Positions 24,500-33,108 of a stretch of DNA of 64,000 nucleotides are shown here, one piece after another; position 1 is the stretch's first letter; each line of letters starts with the position of its first letter. Below the pieces are notes generated by a model that was given only the letters and a program-made list of their open reading frames with translations, ran no database searches and had not been told where the DNA came from. The stretch is from assembly GCF_900105755.1 (NCBI RefSeq), contig NZ_FNTQ01000001.1:6200001-6264000 (forward strand). Direction: 5' to 3'. Position numbers and translations under genes: made by a program. This stretch comes from Streptomyces sp. Ag109_O5-10. Its GTDB lineage: Bacteria; Actinomycetota; Actinomycetes; Streptomycetales; Streptomycetaceae.

Positions 24500-24530
24500 G
24501 GGGCCGCGCGCGCAGTTCCCCACGCCCCGG
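24500..24530 (+). repeat. Partial family A repeat
   Basis: GGGGCCGCGCGCGCAGTTCC followed by CCACGCCCCGG, a shortened copy of the same element. Confidence 0.55.
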
Positions 24531-24648
24531 CAGACGAGAGCCCGGCTGCGGGCAGTCGTGCCGCTGGGGCGGCACGGGTGGGCGCGGCGGGACCGTGCGA
24601 GCGCCGGTGAGTGACACGCCCCGCCCCCGGTCACGAGATACTCGCGGC

Positions 24649-25107
24649 GTGACCCCGACCCCGCTCTCCCTCGCCGACGTCGAGCGACTCGCCCGAGACG
24701 CCCACGCGGCGCAGACCGACAAGGCCGGCCGGCCCTACGCCGAGCACCTCGCCGCCGTGGCCGACGGCGTCCGCGCCCGCGGTGGCGACCCGGACCAGAT
24801 CGCCGCCGCCTGGCTGCACGACGCCGTCGAGGATCACGCCCTCACCGAGGAGTGGCTGGACACGGCCCCCCTCAGCCCCCGCACTAAGGCGGTCGTGCGC
24901 GCCCTCACCAAGCAGCCCGGCGAGTCCCCGGAGTCGTACGCCCGGCGCGTCCTCGCCACCCCCGGCGCCCTCCTCGTCAAGGAGGCCGACCTCGCGCACA
25001 ACGCCGACCCCGGCCGGCTCGCCGTACTGGACGAGGCCACCCGGCGCCGGCTGACCGCGAAGTACGCCCGGATGCGCGCCCTCCTCGGCCTCCCCGCCCA
25101 GGCGTGA
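24649..25107 (+). CDS. HD-domain (RelA/SpoT-like hydrolase) protein
   Basis: 152 aa from the GTG at 24649. The metal-binding His and HD are present: AHAAQTDKAGRPYAEH, AAAWLHDAVEDH and KEADLAHNADPGR. This matches small stand-alone HD proteins related to the ppGpp hydrolase domain of SpoT (MESH1-like). No synthetase or TGS domain follows. There is no ribosome site, but a GATACT -10-like hexamer ends about 6 bases before the GTG, suggesting a leaderless mRNA. Hydrolysis of (p)ppGpp or another nucleotide is a family inference. Confidence 0.75.
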   Translation: MTPTPLSLADVERLARDAHAAQTDKAGRPYAEHLAAVADGVRARGGDPDQIAAAWLHDAVEDHALTEEWLDTAPLSPRTKAVVRALTKQPGESPESYARRVLATPGALLVKEADLAHNADPGRLAVLDEATRRRLTAKYARMRALLGLPAQA

Positions 25108-25114
25108 CCCGGCG

Positions 25115-26233
25115 TCACGCGCCGGCCGTCTCCCGGCTCCGCGGCTCCCGCTCGCGGCCCGGCTCCGCCGTGTCCCGCCGGAACGCCCAGTCCATCCGCG
25201 GCTCCATGGAGAACCGGAACACCCGCCGCACCGGCGAGGTGCACAGCAGCGTCACGCACCCGCCCGCGAGCGCCGTGACGAGGATCTCGCCGGCCGGCCC
25301 GTGCAGCCACCGCGGGTCGAACCAGCCCGCGTGGAGGCCGTACTTCACGACGAAGCCGTGCAGGAGGTAGCCGTACAGCGTGCCCGCGCCCAGTGCCGTG
25401 AACCACGTGTGCCGGCCCGGTACCCAGGAGAAGAAGCCGGCCGTCAGCACCATCGAGCAGCCGAACATGGCGAGCACCATCACCGGCCCGCACCACCACG
25501 GCGCGCCCAGCTCCTGCGCGGAGTCCCGGTGGTAGAACCACGCGGTGTTCATCCGCGGCACCGACCACCAGGAGAACGCCAGCGCGGCCGCGAACACCGG
25601 CACCGCGGCGATCCGCACCGGCCACCGGCGCACCAGCCGGAAGTGCTCCGGCCGCAGGCACAGGCCGAGCACGAAGTACGGCAGGAACTGCAGCACCCGC
25701 TGGAGGTCGAGGTCGTCACCGATGCTCGGGGACACGGACGCCAGCATCGCGATGCCGAAGGCGACCGGAAGGGGATGGCGGACCGCCCGCCACAGGGGCG
25801 TGGTCAGGCGCCAGACGAACAGCGCGCACAGGAACCAGGTCAGGTACCAGGGGTCGAGCAGGCTGATGTCCTGGCCGGTGTCGCCGACCACGAAGCGCTG
25901 GAAGAGCGAGTAGGCCGTCTCGAACAGGACATAGGGGACGACGACCCCGGTGACCAGCCGCTTCAGCCGGTCCGGGCGCATGTCGAAGTTCCGGGAGAAG
26001 TAGCCGGAGATGATGATGAACGCCGGCATGTGGAAGGCGTACACGACGCAGTACGCCGCCTCCAGGACGCGGCTGTCGCCCTTCAGTGGCTCCCATGAGT
26101 GACCCATCGCGACGAGCACGATCGCCAGGTACTTGGCGTTGTCGAAGAACGCGTCGCGCGATCTGCCCGCCGGCGGCCGGGCCGGGGGGCGTGGTGTGCG
26201 GTTCTGGCCGGGGGACGTGGCGGCGGCAAACAT
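25115..26233 (-). CDS. Membrane acyltransferase (acyltransferase-3 family)
   Basis: 372 aa from the ATG at 26233 (AGGG 8 bases upstream; a GTG three codons earlier is also open). About ten membrane helices. Signatures include RDAFFDNAKYLAIVLVAMGHSW at the first helix, AFHMPAFIIISGYFSRNF with the catalytic-type His, and LHGFVVKYG near the end. Family members O-acylate sugars or other small molecules at the membrane. The highly charged tail (EPGREREPRSRE) is cytosolic. The acceptor is unknown and no glycan genes are adjacent. Confidence 0.82.
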   Translation of the reverse strand: MFAAATSPGQNRTPRPPARPPAGRSRDAFFDNAKYLAIVLVAMGHSWEPLKGDSRVLEAAYCVVYAFHMPAFIIISGYFSRNFDMRPDRLKRLVTGVVVPYVLFETAYSLFQRFVVGDTGQDISLLDPWYLTWFLCALFVWRLTTPLWRAVRHPLPVAFGIAMLASVSPSIGDDLDLQRVLQFLPYFVLGLCLRPEHFRLVRRWPVRIAAVPVFAAALAFSWWSVPRMNTAWFYHRDSAQELGAPWWCGPVMVLAMFGCSMVLTAGFFSWVPGRHTWFTALGAGTLYGYLLHGFVVKYGLHAGWFDPRWLHGPAGEILVTALAGGCVTLLCTSPVRRVFRFSMEPRMDWAFRRDTAEPGREREPRSRETAGA

Positions 26234-26242
26234 CTGAGGCAC

Positions 26243-26573
26243 CCTAGCGTCGCCTGTGGGATTCCGTAAAACGGCCGGGGTGATTCCTGGGAATCGGCGG
26301 GAACCGAATCTTGATCGCCGTGGGATTTACCGGGGCCGATGCCTGCGCCTTTGCAGTTCCATGCGGCACTTACAGCCGTGATGTCCCTATTCATCCCTAC
26401 TAATTGGGGCATAACGACCACAGGTTCCCGGGCCTTGCCACGCCTGTGTCAACAATTCGAATTGGCTGCGCACGAGTTGTGTGGACACGGAAACCATGTC
26501 CGTCAATTGCCGTGGATCCGTGGGCGGGTGGGGCCTCGAATTGCAGTGCGGGCAGTTGTCGGTGTGCGGTGAG
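26243..26573. other. Intergenic, nothing recognised
   Basis: Noticeably A+T-richer than the surroundings. It must hold the acyltransferase promoter on the minus strand. No gene, RNA or repeat recognised. Confidence 0.45.
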
Positions 26574-26603
26574 TTGTCGACGTTGTGTCACGAACCGCAT
26601 AGT
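26574..26603 (+). promoter_or_regulatory. Candidate promoter of the 64-aa membrane protein gene
   Basis: TTGTCG, an 18-base spacer, then CATAGT, about 90 bases upstream of the start codon. Confidence 0.35.
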
Positions 26604-26691
26604 GCGGCCGGGTTGGTGGCACGATGGATCTGGCGGGGTGCGGGGCCGTACCCCAGGCCGGAGAGCGGACCGACCGAGGGTGTGATCAGTT

Positions 26692-26886
26692 GTGGCCATT
26701 TCACTGTCTGTGGTGTTGCTGTTGGCGATCATCCTTGTGGTGATGATGAGAGGGGGGAGCATCAAGGCGGGCCCCGCGATCGTCGCCGTCCTGTTCGGCT
26801 TCTTCCTCGCGTCCACCGGGATGGCCCCCTCCATCCAGCGCTTCCTCGACTCGCTGGCGCAGACCATAAACTCGATCAACTTCTGA
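26692..26886 (+). CDS. Small conserved membrane protein, 64 aa
   Basis: GTG start with GAGGG about 10 bases upstream. Two hydrophobic helices: SLSVVLLLAIILVVMM (residues 4-19) and AIVAVLFGFFLASTG (29-43), with GGSIKAG between them and a short polar helix at the C-terminus. Small proteins of this type recur in Streptomyces, some beside conjugative-element genes, but the family has no known function to my knowledge. It is monocistronic with its own strong terminator, so it is likely a real gene in spite of its size. Confidence 0.7.
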   Translation: MAISLSVVLLLAIILVVMMRGGSIKAGPAIVAVLFGFFLASTGMAPSIQRFLDSLAQTINSINF

Positions 26887-26934
26887 CCGCGGGAGCCGGC
26901 CGGCGCGCACCCCGGCGGCGGTGACCGACAACGA

Positions 26935-26981
26935 CTCAGGCCCAGGTCACCGAGTAGAACCAGCGGTGACCTGGGCCTGAG
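26935..26981. terminator. 18-bp perfect-stem terminator
   Basis: CTCAGGCCCAGGTCACCG and its complement with an 11-nt loop, between the convergent small membrane protein gene and tRNA-Gly. Confidence 0.88.
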
Positions 26982-26989
26982 CCATTCGG

Positions 26990-27060
26990 AGCGGGCGACG
27001 GGAATCGAACCCGCGTAGTCAGTTTGGAAGACTGAAGCTCTACCATTGAGCTACGCCCGC
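26990..27060 (-). tRNA. tRNA-Gly (TCC anticodon)
   Basis: The 71-nt minus-strand cloverleaf starts GCGGGCGTAGCTCAATGGTA. The anticodon loop is CTTCCAA, with T-loop GGTTCGATTCC, a 7-bp acceptor stem and discriminator U. CCA is not encoded. It reads GGA/GGG codons. Confidence 0.95.
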
Positions 27061-27235
27061 ACAACACGCGCCGCAGGTCGGGGACCGCGGCACAGAAGGC
27101 ATCGTAGCGGGTCGTGCGGCGCGTAGGCCAACGCGATGGGGCGGCGCGAAAGCGGCGGCCGGGCGATGCCCGTGCGGGTGAACAAAGCGGCCTACGCGGG
27201 CGGCCCGGGCATGTACCCTACGTGTCGCACCGAAA

Positions 27236-27312
27236 CGGGGTGTGGCGCAGCTTGGTAGCGCGTCCGCTTTGGGAGCGGAAGGCCGTGGGTTCAAATCCCG
27301 CCACCCCGACCA
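27236..27312 (+). tRNA. tRNA-Pro (TGG anticodon)
   Basis: 77 nt including an encoded CCA. Acceptor stem CGGGGTG/CACCCCG, D-arm GCGCAGCTTGGTAGCGC, anticodon loop TTTGGGA, T-loop GGTTCAAATCC. Divergent from tRNA-Gly, 175 bases apart. Confidence 0.95.
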
Positions 27313-27499
27313 CCACCTGACGGCGTCCGTGTTGATCGCCTTTTGGGGCGCTGAGCCGCTGCGGTTACTATGCAAGCTGCGCGCCCGTGTGTCCCGGCCC
27401 CGTCTACGGTGGCCTGCGAACTCCTCCGGGCGGCGAAACTCCGCCGGGCCCCTCTGGCGCCGGCAGAACCCGAGAAGTCAGCCACAAGGAGACCGAACC

Positions 27500-28894
27500 G
27501 TGAAGAGCGCCGTGGAGACCCTGAACCCGACCCGGGTTCGGCTCACTGTCGAGGTGCCCTTCGAGGAGCTCAAGGACAGCCTCGACGCGGCGTACAAGAA
27601 GATCAACCAGCAGGTCACGGTGAAGGGCTTCCGCAAGGGCAAGATCCCGGCCCGCGTCATCGACCAGCGGTTCGGCCGCGGAGCGGTGCTGGAGGAGGCC
27701 GTCAACGACGCGCTTCCGAAGTTCTACACCGAAGCGGTCAACGAGGCCGAGCTGAACCCGCTGGGCCAGCCCGAGGTCGACATCACCGAGCTGAAGGACG
27801 GCGAGACGCTGAACTTCACCGCCGAGGTCGACGTCCGCCCGGCCCTGGAGATCCCGGACTACTCCGGCATCGAGGTCGAGGTCGACGCCGTCGAGGTGAC
27901 GGACGAGGACGTCGAGAAGTCCGTGGAGCAGCTCCGCGAGCGCTTCGCCTCCACCTCCCCGGTGGAGCGGGCCGCCGAGGACGGCGACGTCGTCACCATC
28001 GACCTGGAGGCCAAGGTCGATGGCGAGGTGCTGGAGGACGGCATCGCCAGCGGTGTCTCCTACACCATCGGCTCCGGCGAGCTGCTGGACGGCATCGACG
28101 ACGCCGTGAAGGGCCTGGAGGCCGGTGGCGAGGCCACCTTCACCTCCGAGCTCAAGGGCGGCTCCGCGGCCGGCCGCGAGGCCGAGGTCACCGTCAAGGT
28201 CACCCAGGTCGCCGCCCGCGAACTCCCGGAGCTGGACGACGAGTTCGCGCAGCTCGCCTCCGAGTTCGACACCCTGGACGAGCTCAAGGGCGACAGCCGC
28301 AAGCGCCTCGCCGACATGAAGACGTACGACCAGGCCACGCAGGCCCAGGAGCGCGTCCTGGAGAAGCTCCTGGAGCTCGTCGAGGTGCCCGTCCCCGAGA
28401 AGCTGCTCGAGGACGAGATCAACACCCGCAAGCACAACCTGGAGCACCACCAGCTCGCCCAGATGGGCCTCGACCTCGACAAGTACCTGGAGATCCAGGG
28501 CAAGACCGCCGAGGAGTTCGAGACCGAGACCCGCGAGGCCGCGGTCAAGGGCATCAAGACCCAGTTCGTCCTCGACGAGCTGGTCAAGATCGAGAAGCTG
28601 AACGTCAACCAGGAGGAGCTCACCGAGCACCTCATGCGGCGCGCGGCCTCCTCGGGCATGTCCCCCGACCAGTTCGCCCAGGCCGTCGTCGAAGGCGGGC
28701 AGGTCCCGCTCCTGGTCGGCGAGGTCGCCCGCGGTAAGGCCCTGGCCGTCGTGGTCGAGGCCGCCACGGTGAAGGACACCAACGGCGAGATCGTCGACCT
28801 GGACGACGAGGACGAGGACGAGACCGCGACGGAGGCCCCTGAGGCCGCCGACGAGGCCGCCGACGCCCCCGCCGAGGAGAAGACCGAGGGCTGA
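27500..28894 (+). CDS. tig: Trigger factor
   Basis: 464 aa, GTG start with AAGGAGA 8 bases upstream. Ribosome-bound chaperone with peptidyl-prolyl isomerase activity. The N-terminal ribosome-binding domain contains the signature GFRKGKIP; the FKBP domain follows (about residues 160-245, EDGDVVTIDLEAKVDGEVL). The remainder is the helical C-terminal chaperone arm, ending in an acidic tail (DLDDEDEDETATEAPEAAD). Situated upstream of clpP1-clpP2-clpX as in many bacteria, but separated from them by a terminator and a new promoter region. Confidence 0.96.
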   Translation: MKSAVETLNPTRVRLTVEVPFEELKDSLDAAYKKINQQVTVKGFRKGKIPARVIDQRFGRGAVLEEAVNDALPKFYTEAVNEAELNPLGQPEVDITELKDGETLNFTAEVDVRPALEIPDYSGIEVEVDAVEVTDEDVEKSVEQLRERFASTSPVERAAEDGDVVTIDLEAKVDGEVLEDGIASGVSYTIGSGELLDGIDDAVKGLEAGGEATFTSELKGGSAAGREAEVTVKVTQVAARELPELDDEFAQLASEFDTLDELKGDSRKRLADMKTYDQATQAQERVLEKLLELVEVPVPEKLLEDEINTRKHNLEHHQLAQMGLDLDKYLEIQGKTAEEFETETREAAVKGIKTQFVLDELVKIEKLNVNQEELTEHLMRRAASSGMSPDQFAQAVVEGGQVPLLVGEVARGKALAVVVEAATVKDTNGEIVDLDDEDEDETATEAPEAADEAADAPAEEKTEG

Positions 28895-28920
28895 GCCCTA
28901 CGGCGCCCATAACGGCGCAC

Positions 28921-28953
28921 AGGGGCTCCTGGGACCATCCCGGGGGCCCCTTT
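28921..28953 (+). terminator. tig terminator
   Basis: 14-bp stem with two G-U pairs (AGGGGCTCCTGGGA / TCCCGGGGGCCCCT), 3-nt loop, then TTT, 26 bases past the stop. Confidence 0.8.
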
Positions 28954-28960
28954 GCCGTCC

Positions 28961-29010
28961 CCCGGGGCGCGGGGAACCGCGCGGGCGACCACGACGCACC
29001 CGCACACGCC
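28961..29010 (-). repeat. Dispersed repeat family A, diverged copy
   Basis: GGGGCGCGGGGAACCGCGCG then GGCGACCACGACGCACCCGC, the inverse orientation of 20561-20600, between the tig terminator and the clpP1 control region. Confidence 0.55.
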
Positions 29011-29060
29011 CACGCACCTTCACACACGGCGAAACAGCGGCCGGACCGCCGCCGAAGGCG

Positions 29061-29078
29061 ACTACGCCCCCGGCGAAC
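29061..29078. promoter_or_regulatory. ClgR-type operator upstream of clpP1
   Basis: On the minus strand GTTCGC-CGGGG-GCG, an exact fit to the published Streptomyces ClgR element GTTCGC-N5-GCG, about 130 bases before the clpP1 start. ClgR activates clpP1P2 in S. lividans. Confidence 0.75.
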
Positions 29079-29205
29079 AGCCCTGTTACCGGGATTCCCC
29101 GAAGGGACCATCGCGTTAGGGTCCATGAGTACGAGGGCAGCCAAGCCCCCGGCTACGGAAACGTGAGACGGCCCGGCGCCGTCGTACAGACGAGCAGGTG
29201 GATAC

Positions 29206-29823
29206 GTGACGAATCTGATGCCCTCCGCCGCCGGCGAGCCTTCTATCGGTGGCGGTCTCGGCGACCAGGTGTACAACCGGCTGCTCGGTGAGCGGATCAT
29301 CTTCCTGGGCCAGCAGGTCGACGACGACATCGCGAACAAGATCACCGCGCAGCTGCTGCTGCTCGCGGCCGATCCCGGCAAGGACATCTACCTCTACATC
29401 AACAGCCCCGGTGGCTCGGTGACGGCCGGCATGGCGATCTACGACACCATGCAGTACATCCCGAACGACGTGGTGACCATCGCGATGGGCATGGCGGCCT
29501 CGATGGGCCAGTTCCTGCTCACCGGCGGCGCCGCCGGCAAGCGCTTCGCGCTGCCGCACGCCGACATCATGATGCACCAGGGCTCCGCGGGCCTCGGCGG
29601 TACCGTCTCGGACATCAAGATCCAGGCCGAGTACCTGCTGCGCACCAAGAAGCGCATGTCCGAGCTGACCGCGCAGCACTCCGGCCAGACCGTCGAGGCC
29701 ATCATCCGCGACGGCGACCGCGACCGCTGGTTCACCCCGGAAGAGGCCAAGGAGTACGGTCTCATTGACGAGATCATCACGCATGCCTCCGGTGTTCCGG
29801 GAGGCGGCGGCACCGGCGCCTGA
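29206..29823 (+). CDS. clpP1: ATP-dependent Clp protease proteolytic subunit 1
   Basis: 205 aa. The GTG at 29206 (MTNLMPSAAGEPS) matches the conserved Streptomyces ClpP1 sequence after its variable N-terminus; an upstream extension is out of frame here. Serine protease triad: Ser99 in GMAASMGQ, His124 in IMMHQGSAG, with Asp in the DRDRWFTPEEA region. INSPGGSVTAG is the substrate-strand motif. It assembles with ClpP2 into the heptameric barrel that is fed by ClpX or ClpC. First gene of the clpP1-clpP2 operon; a ClgR box lies upstream. Confidence 0.95.
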   Translation: MTNLMPSAAGEPSIGGGLGDQVYNRLLGERIIFLGQQVDDDIANKITAQLLLLAADPGKDIYLYINSPGGSVTAGMAIYDTMQYIPNDVVTIAMGMAASMGQFLLTGGAAGKRFALPHADIMMHQGSAGLGGTVSDIKIQAEYLLRTKKRMSELTAQHSGQTVEAIIRDGDRDRWFTPEEAKEYGLIDEIITHASGVPGGGGTGA

Positions 29824-29896
29824 GACCAGGCCCGGCCACGCCACGCTCCGCCGAGACTCCAGCCCCCCGAACGCCACCAGGACGGTGAACACCCTC

Positions 29897-30562
29897 ATGA
29901 GCAACATCCCCGGCACGGCTGACGCCCGCTACGACGGGCCCCGGCCCGACGCCCGCTACGTCATCCCGCGCTTCGTCGAGCGCACCTCCCAGGGCATCCG
30001 CGAGTACGACCCGTACGCGAAGCTCTTCGAGGAGCGCGTGATCTTCCTCGGCGTCCAGATCGACGACGCCTCCGCCAACGACGTCATGGCGCAGCTGCTG
30101 TGCCTGGAGTCGATGGACCCCGACCGCGACATCTCGATCTACATCAACAGCCCGGGCGGCGACATGACCGCCCTCACGGCGATCTACGACACGATGCAGT
30201 TCGTGAAGCCCGACATCCAGACGGTCTGCATGGGCCAGGCGGCCTCCGCCGCGGCCATCCTGCTGGCCGCCGGCACGCCGGGCAAGCGCATGGCGCTGCC
30301 GAACTCCCGGGTGCTGATCCACCAGCCGGCCGGTTCCACCGGCCGCGGCCAGCTCTCCGACCTGGAGATCATCGCCAAGGAGTTCACGCGGATGCGTGAC
30401 CAGCTGGAGGCCATGCTGGCCAAGCACTCCAACCGCGCGATCGAGCAGGTCCGCGAGGACATCGAGCGCGACAAGATCCTCACGGCCGAGGAAGCGCTGG
30501 AGTACGGCATCGTGGACCAGATCATCTCCACCCGGAAGATGAACAACACCGACGTCCGCTGA
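29897..30562 (+). CDS. clpP2: ATP-dependent Clp protease proteolytic subunit 2
   Basis: 221 aa from the ATG at 29897; a GTG at 29885 is an alternative and neither has a strong ribosome site. Ser117 in CMGQAASAAA and His142 in VLIHQPAG are the catalytic residues, and the handle region PAGSTGRGQLSDLEI is typical. The N-terminal 40 residues (ARYVIPRFVERTSQGIREYDPY) are the actinobacterial ClpP2 entry, which includes the propeptide removed on maturation. 73 bases after clpP1, so co-transcribed. Two inverted repeats separate it from clpX. Confidence 0.95.
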   Translation: MSNIPGTADARYDGPRPDARYVIPRFVERTSQGIREYDPYAKLFEERVIFLGVQIDDASANDVMAQLLCLESMDPDRDISIYINSPGGDMTALTAIYDTMQFVKPDIQTVCMGQAASAAAILLAAGTPGKRMALPNSRVLIHQPAGSTGRGQLSDLEIIAKEFTRMRDQLEAMLAKHSNRAIEQVREDIERDKILTAEEALEYGIVDQIISTRKMNNTDVR

Positions 30563-30575
30563 CGGAGGCCGCTGA

Positions 30576-30593
30576 CAGAGAATGTATTCTCTG
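30576..30593. promoter_or_regulatory. 18-bp palindrome after clpP2
   Basis: CAGAGAATGTATTCTCTG: 8-bp arms with a 2-base centre, 13 bases past the clpP2 stop. It is A+T-rich for this genome. Operator or small hairpin; role unknown. Confidence 0.5.
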
Positions 30594-30598
30594 CCGCT

Positions 30599-30656
30599 CT
30601 TGGCACGGTTCGACCGCGCGCACGGCAAGGTGCACGTCAAAGTGAACCGTGCCAAG
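30599..30656 (+). promoter_or_regulatory. 13-bp inverted repeat between clpP2 and clpX
   Basis: CTTGGCACGGTTC and its exact complement, separated by 32 bases. In RNA this gives a long stem that could end or pause clpP1P2 transcription before clpX. Confidence 0.55.
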
Positions 30657-30764
30657 GGGGGCCCGTACGGGGGGCCCGGCAAGGTACCGTCGACATAAGG
30701 CAGCACCAGGAGCCGCTGGATTCGAGAGAGTCCAGGCGTCTCCCAGGCGAAGGGGAAGCACACC

Positions 30765-32051
30765 GTGGCACGCATCGGTGACGGCGGCGATCTGCTCAAG
30801 TGCTCGTTCTGCGGCAAGAGCCAGAAGCAGGTCAAGAAGCTCATCGCAGGGCCCGGTGTGTACATCTGCGACGAGTGCATCGATCTCTGCAACGAGATCA
30901 TCGAGGAGGAGCTCGCCGAGACGAGCGAGGTGCGCTGGGAGGAACTCCCCAAGCCCCGCGAGATCTACGAGTTCCTGGAGGGCTACGTGGTGGGTCAGGA
31001 GCCCGCCAAGAAGGCGCTCTCGGTCGCGGTGTACAACCACTACAAGCGCGTCCAGGCGGGGGAGAACGGCGGCGCCCAGGGCCGTGACGACGCCATCGAG
31101 TTGGCGAAGTCCAACATCCTCCTGCTGGGCCCGACGGGCTCCGGCAAGACGCTCCTCGCGCAGACCCTGGCCCGCATGCTGAACGTGCCGTTCGCGATCG
31201 CCGACGCCACCGCGCTGACGGAGGCCGGCTACGTGGGCGAGGACGTGGAGAACATCCTCCTCAAGCTGATCCAGGCCGCTGACTACGACGTCAAGAAGGC
31301 CGAGACCGGGATCATCTACATCGACGAGATCGACAAGGTCGCGCGGAAGAGTGAAAACCCGTCGATCACGCGGGACGTCTCCGGCGAGGGCGTGCAGCAG
31401 GCCCTGCTGAAGATCCTGGAGGGCACCACCGCCTCGGTCCCGCCGCAGGGCGGCCGCAAGCACCCGCACCAGGAGTTCATCCAGATCGACACAACGAACG
31501 TGCTGTTCATCGTGGGCGGTGCGTTCGCCGGCCTGGAGAAGATCATCGAGTCCCGGGCGGGCGCCAAGGGCATCGGCTTCGGCGCGACCATCCGCTCCAA
31601 GCGCGAACTGCAGTCCAAGGACCAGTTCGAGGACGTCATGCCCGAGGACCTGGTCAAGTTCGGCATGATCCCGGAGTTCATCGGCCGTCTCCCCGTCATC
31701 ACGAGCGTCCACAACCTCGACCGGGAAGCCCTCCTCCAGATCCTGATCGAGCCGCGCAACGCGCTCGTCAAGCAGTACCAGCGTCTCTTCGAACTCGACG
31801 GCGTGGAGCTGGACTTCGAGCGCGAGGCCCTGGAGGCCATCGCCGACCAGGCGATCCTCCGCCAGACCGGCGCCCGCGGCCTGCGCGCCATCATGGAAGA
31901 GGTCCTCATGTCGGTGATGTACGAGGTCCCGTCCCGCAAGGACGTGGCCCGCGTCGTCATCACGGCCGACGTCGTCCACTCCAACGTCAACCCGACCCTG
32001 ATCCCGCGCGACGCCCGCGGGCGGGGCGCGGGGGAGCAGAAGTCGGCGTAA
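30765..32051 (+). CDS. clpX: ClpX, ATPase subunit of Clp protease
   Basis: 428 aa, GTG start with GAAGGGGAAG upstream. N-terminal zinc-binding domain with Cys13, 16, 35 and 38. Walker A GPTGSGKT (residues 122-129), Walker B IIYIDEIDK, and the GYVGEDVEN pore loop are intact. ClpX unfolds tagged or adaptor-delivered proteins and threads them into ClpP. The C-terminus ends RGRGAGEQKSA. It follows clpP2 by about 200 bases containing two inverted repeats, so it may have its own promoter, and it ends at a 24-bp perfect terminator stem. Confidence 0.97.
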   Translation: MARIGDGGDLLKCSFCGKSQKQVKKLIAGPGVYICDECIDLCNEIIEEELAETSEVRWEELPKPREIYEFLEGYVVGQEPAKKALSVAVYNHYKRVQAGENGGAQGRDDAIELAKSNILLLGPTGSGKTLLAQTLARMLNVPFAIADATALTEAGYVGEDVENILLKLIQAADYDVKKAETGIIYIDEIDKVARKSENPSITRDVSGEGVQQALLKILEGTTASVPPQGGRKHPHQEFIQIDTTNVLFIVGGAFAGLEKIIESRAGAKGIGFGATIRSKRELQSKDQFEDVMPEDLVKFGMIPEFIGRLPVITSVHNLDREALLQILIEPRNALVKQYQRLFELDGVELDFEREALEAIADQAILRQTGARGLRAIMEEVLMSVMYEVPSRKDVARVVITADVVHSNVNPTLIPRDARGRGAGEQKSA

Positions 32052-32058
32052 CCCCGTC

Positions 32059-32110
32059 CACACGCACAGGCGCCGGGCCCTTTGCCAAGGGCCCGGCGCC
32101 TGTGCGTGTG
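32059..32110. terminator. 24-bp perfect-stem bidirectional terminator
   Basis: CACACGCACAGGCGCC onward pairs over 24 bases with no mismatch around a TGCC loop, 8 bases past the clpX stop and 21 bases from the convergent gene. Confidence 0.92.
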
Positions 32111-32130
32111 CCGGTGTGCGTCAGCCGCGG

Positions 32131-33108
32131 CTACCTGGCGACGCGCACCTCACCCCGTACGTCGGCCGCGATCTTCGCCGACTCGTCGAGGCCGTACGTC
32201 TTCACCGCCGCCGTCGGCTCCACCATGCCGACGGTGCTGTAGTCCGCCCAGATGCACAAGTAGGCCGTCTGGGCCTTGCCGGTGAGCTGGTTCTTGCCCT
32301 TGGCCTGCTGGCACTTCATCACCGCGCCGTCCAGCCCGTCGGGGGAGACGGTTCGGGCGTCCCCGACCAGCTGCACGCTGTCGTCCGACGTGCCGTCCTT
32401 CTTCATGTTGGCGAAGGTGGCGTCCAACGCGGCCTGCGGGTCCTTCACCGTGCCGTACACCCCGAAGAGGGTGACGTTCTCGGCGGTCTGCGCCTTCGCC
32501 ACGTCCGCCGGGTTGCTGGTGTCCAGGGACTCCAGGTCGATGGTCGAGTAGATCGCGGTGACCGAAGTGGCATCGGTGACACCGGACTTGGCGAGGTCCT
32601 CGGCGTCGCTCGAACTGGCCTTCTGCTCGCTGGAGTCGCCCACCCGCTTGTACTTGGCGGACAGGATCGAGGCCGGCGCGGAGAGCTTGTGCGGCCCGTC
32701 GTCCTTGAGCCCGCCACCGCCGCCCCCGGCGAGGACGAAGTACGCGCCCACCGCGATCGCGGCGACCACCGCCACCGCCCCGACGACCAGCCCCGTCCGC
32801 TTCTTCCCGCCCTCCGGAGCCGGCGGCTGCGGAACGCCGTACGGGGGCTGGCCGTACGGGGGCTGCTGGCCGTACGGGTTCGGCTGCGGGGGAACGCCCT
32901 GCTGCGGGTAGCCGTAGCCCGGCTGCGGCGGCTGCTGCCCGTAGGGCCCCGGCTGCGGCGGGGCCGCCGGCGGAGCCTGCTGCGGGTAGCCGTAGCCGGG
33001 CTGCGGCGCCTGCGGCGGCCCGCCGTACGGACCCGGCTGCTGCCCGTACGGTCCCGGCTGCTGCGGGGGCGGCGGCCCGCCGTACGGGCCCGGCTGGTTG
33101 TAGCTCAT
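32131..33108 (-). CDS. Membrane protein with Pro/Gly/Tyr-rich cytosolic tail
   Basis: 325 aa from the ATG at 33108. Residues 1-105 are a low-complexity tail of PGPYG, QPGYGYPQQ and PPYG units. One membrane helix follows (TGLVVGAVAVVAAIAVGAYFVLA), then a glycine run and an extracellular domain of about 190 residues with two Cys (VMKCQQAK, AYLCIWAD). The tail resembles those of other Streptomyces single-pass proteins. The extracellular domain is conserved in the genus but I know of no function. Divergent from valS, with 137 bases between starts. Confidence 0.75.
   Translation of the reverse strand: MSYNQPGPYGGPPPPQQPGPYGQQPGPYGGPPQAPQPGYGYPQQAPPAAPPQPGPYGQQPPQPGYGYPQQGVPPQPNPYGQQPPYGQPPYGVPQPPAPEGGKKRTGLVVGAVAVVAAIAVGAYFVLAGGGGGGLKDDGPHKLSAPASILSAKYKRVGDSSEQKASSSDAEDLAKSGVTDATSVTAIYSTIDLESLDTSNPADVAKAQTAENVTLFGVYGTVKDPQAALDATFANMKKDGTSDDSVQLVGDARTVSPDGLDGAVMKCQQAKGKNQLTGKAQTAYLCIWADYSTVGMVEPTAAVKTYGLDESAKIAADVRGEVRVAR

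Noticed and set aside
29163..29205. Upstream GTG giving the MRRPGAVV-type N-terminus known for other ClpP1 proteins
   Set aside because: The MRRPGAVV-like sequence is present, but it is 43 bases from the GTG at 29206 and therefore out of frame with clpP1 here.
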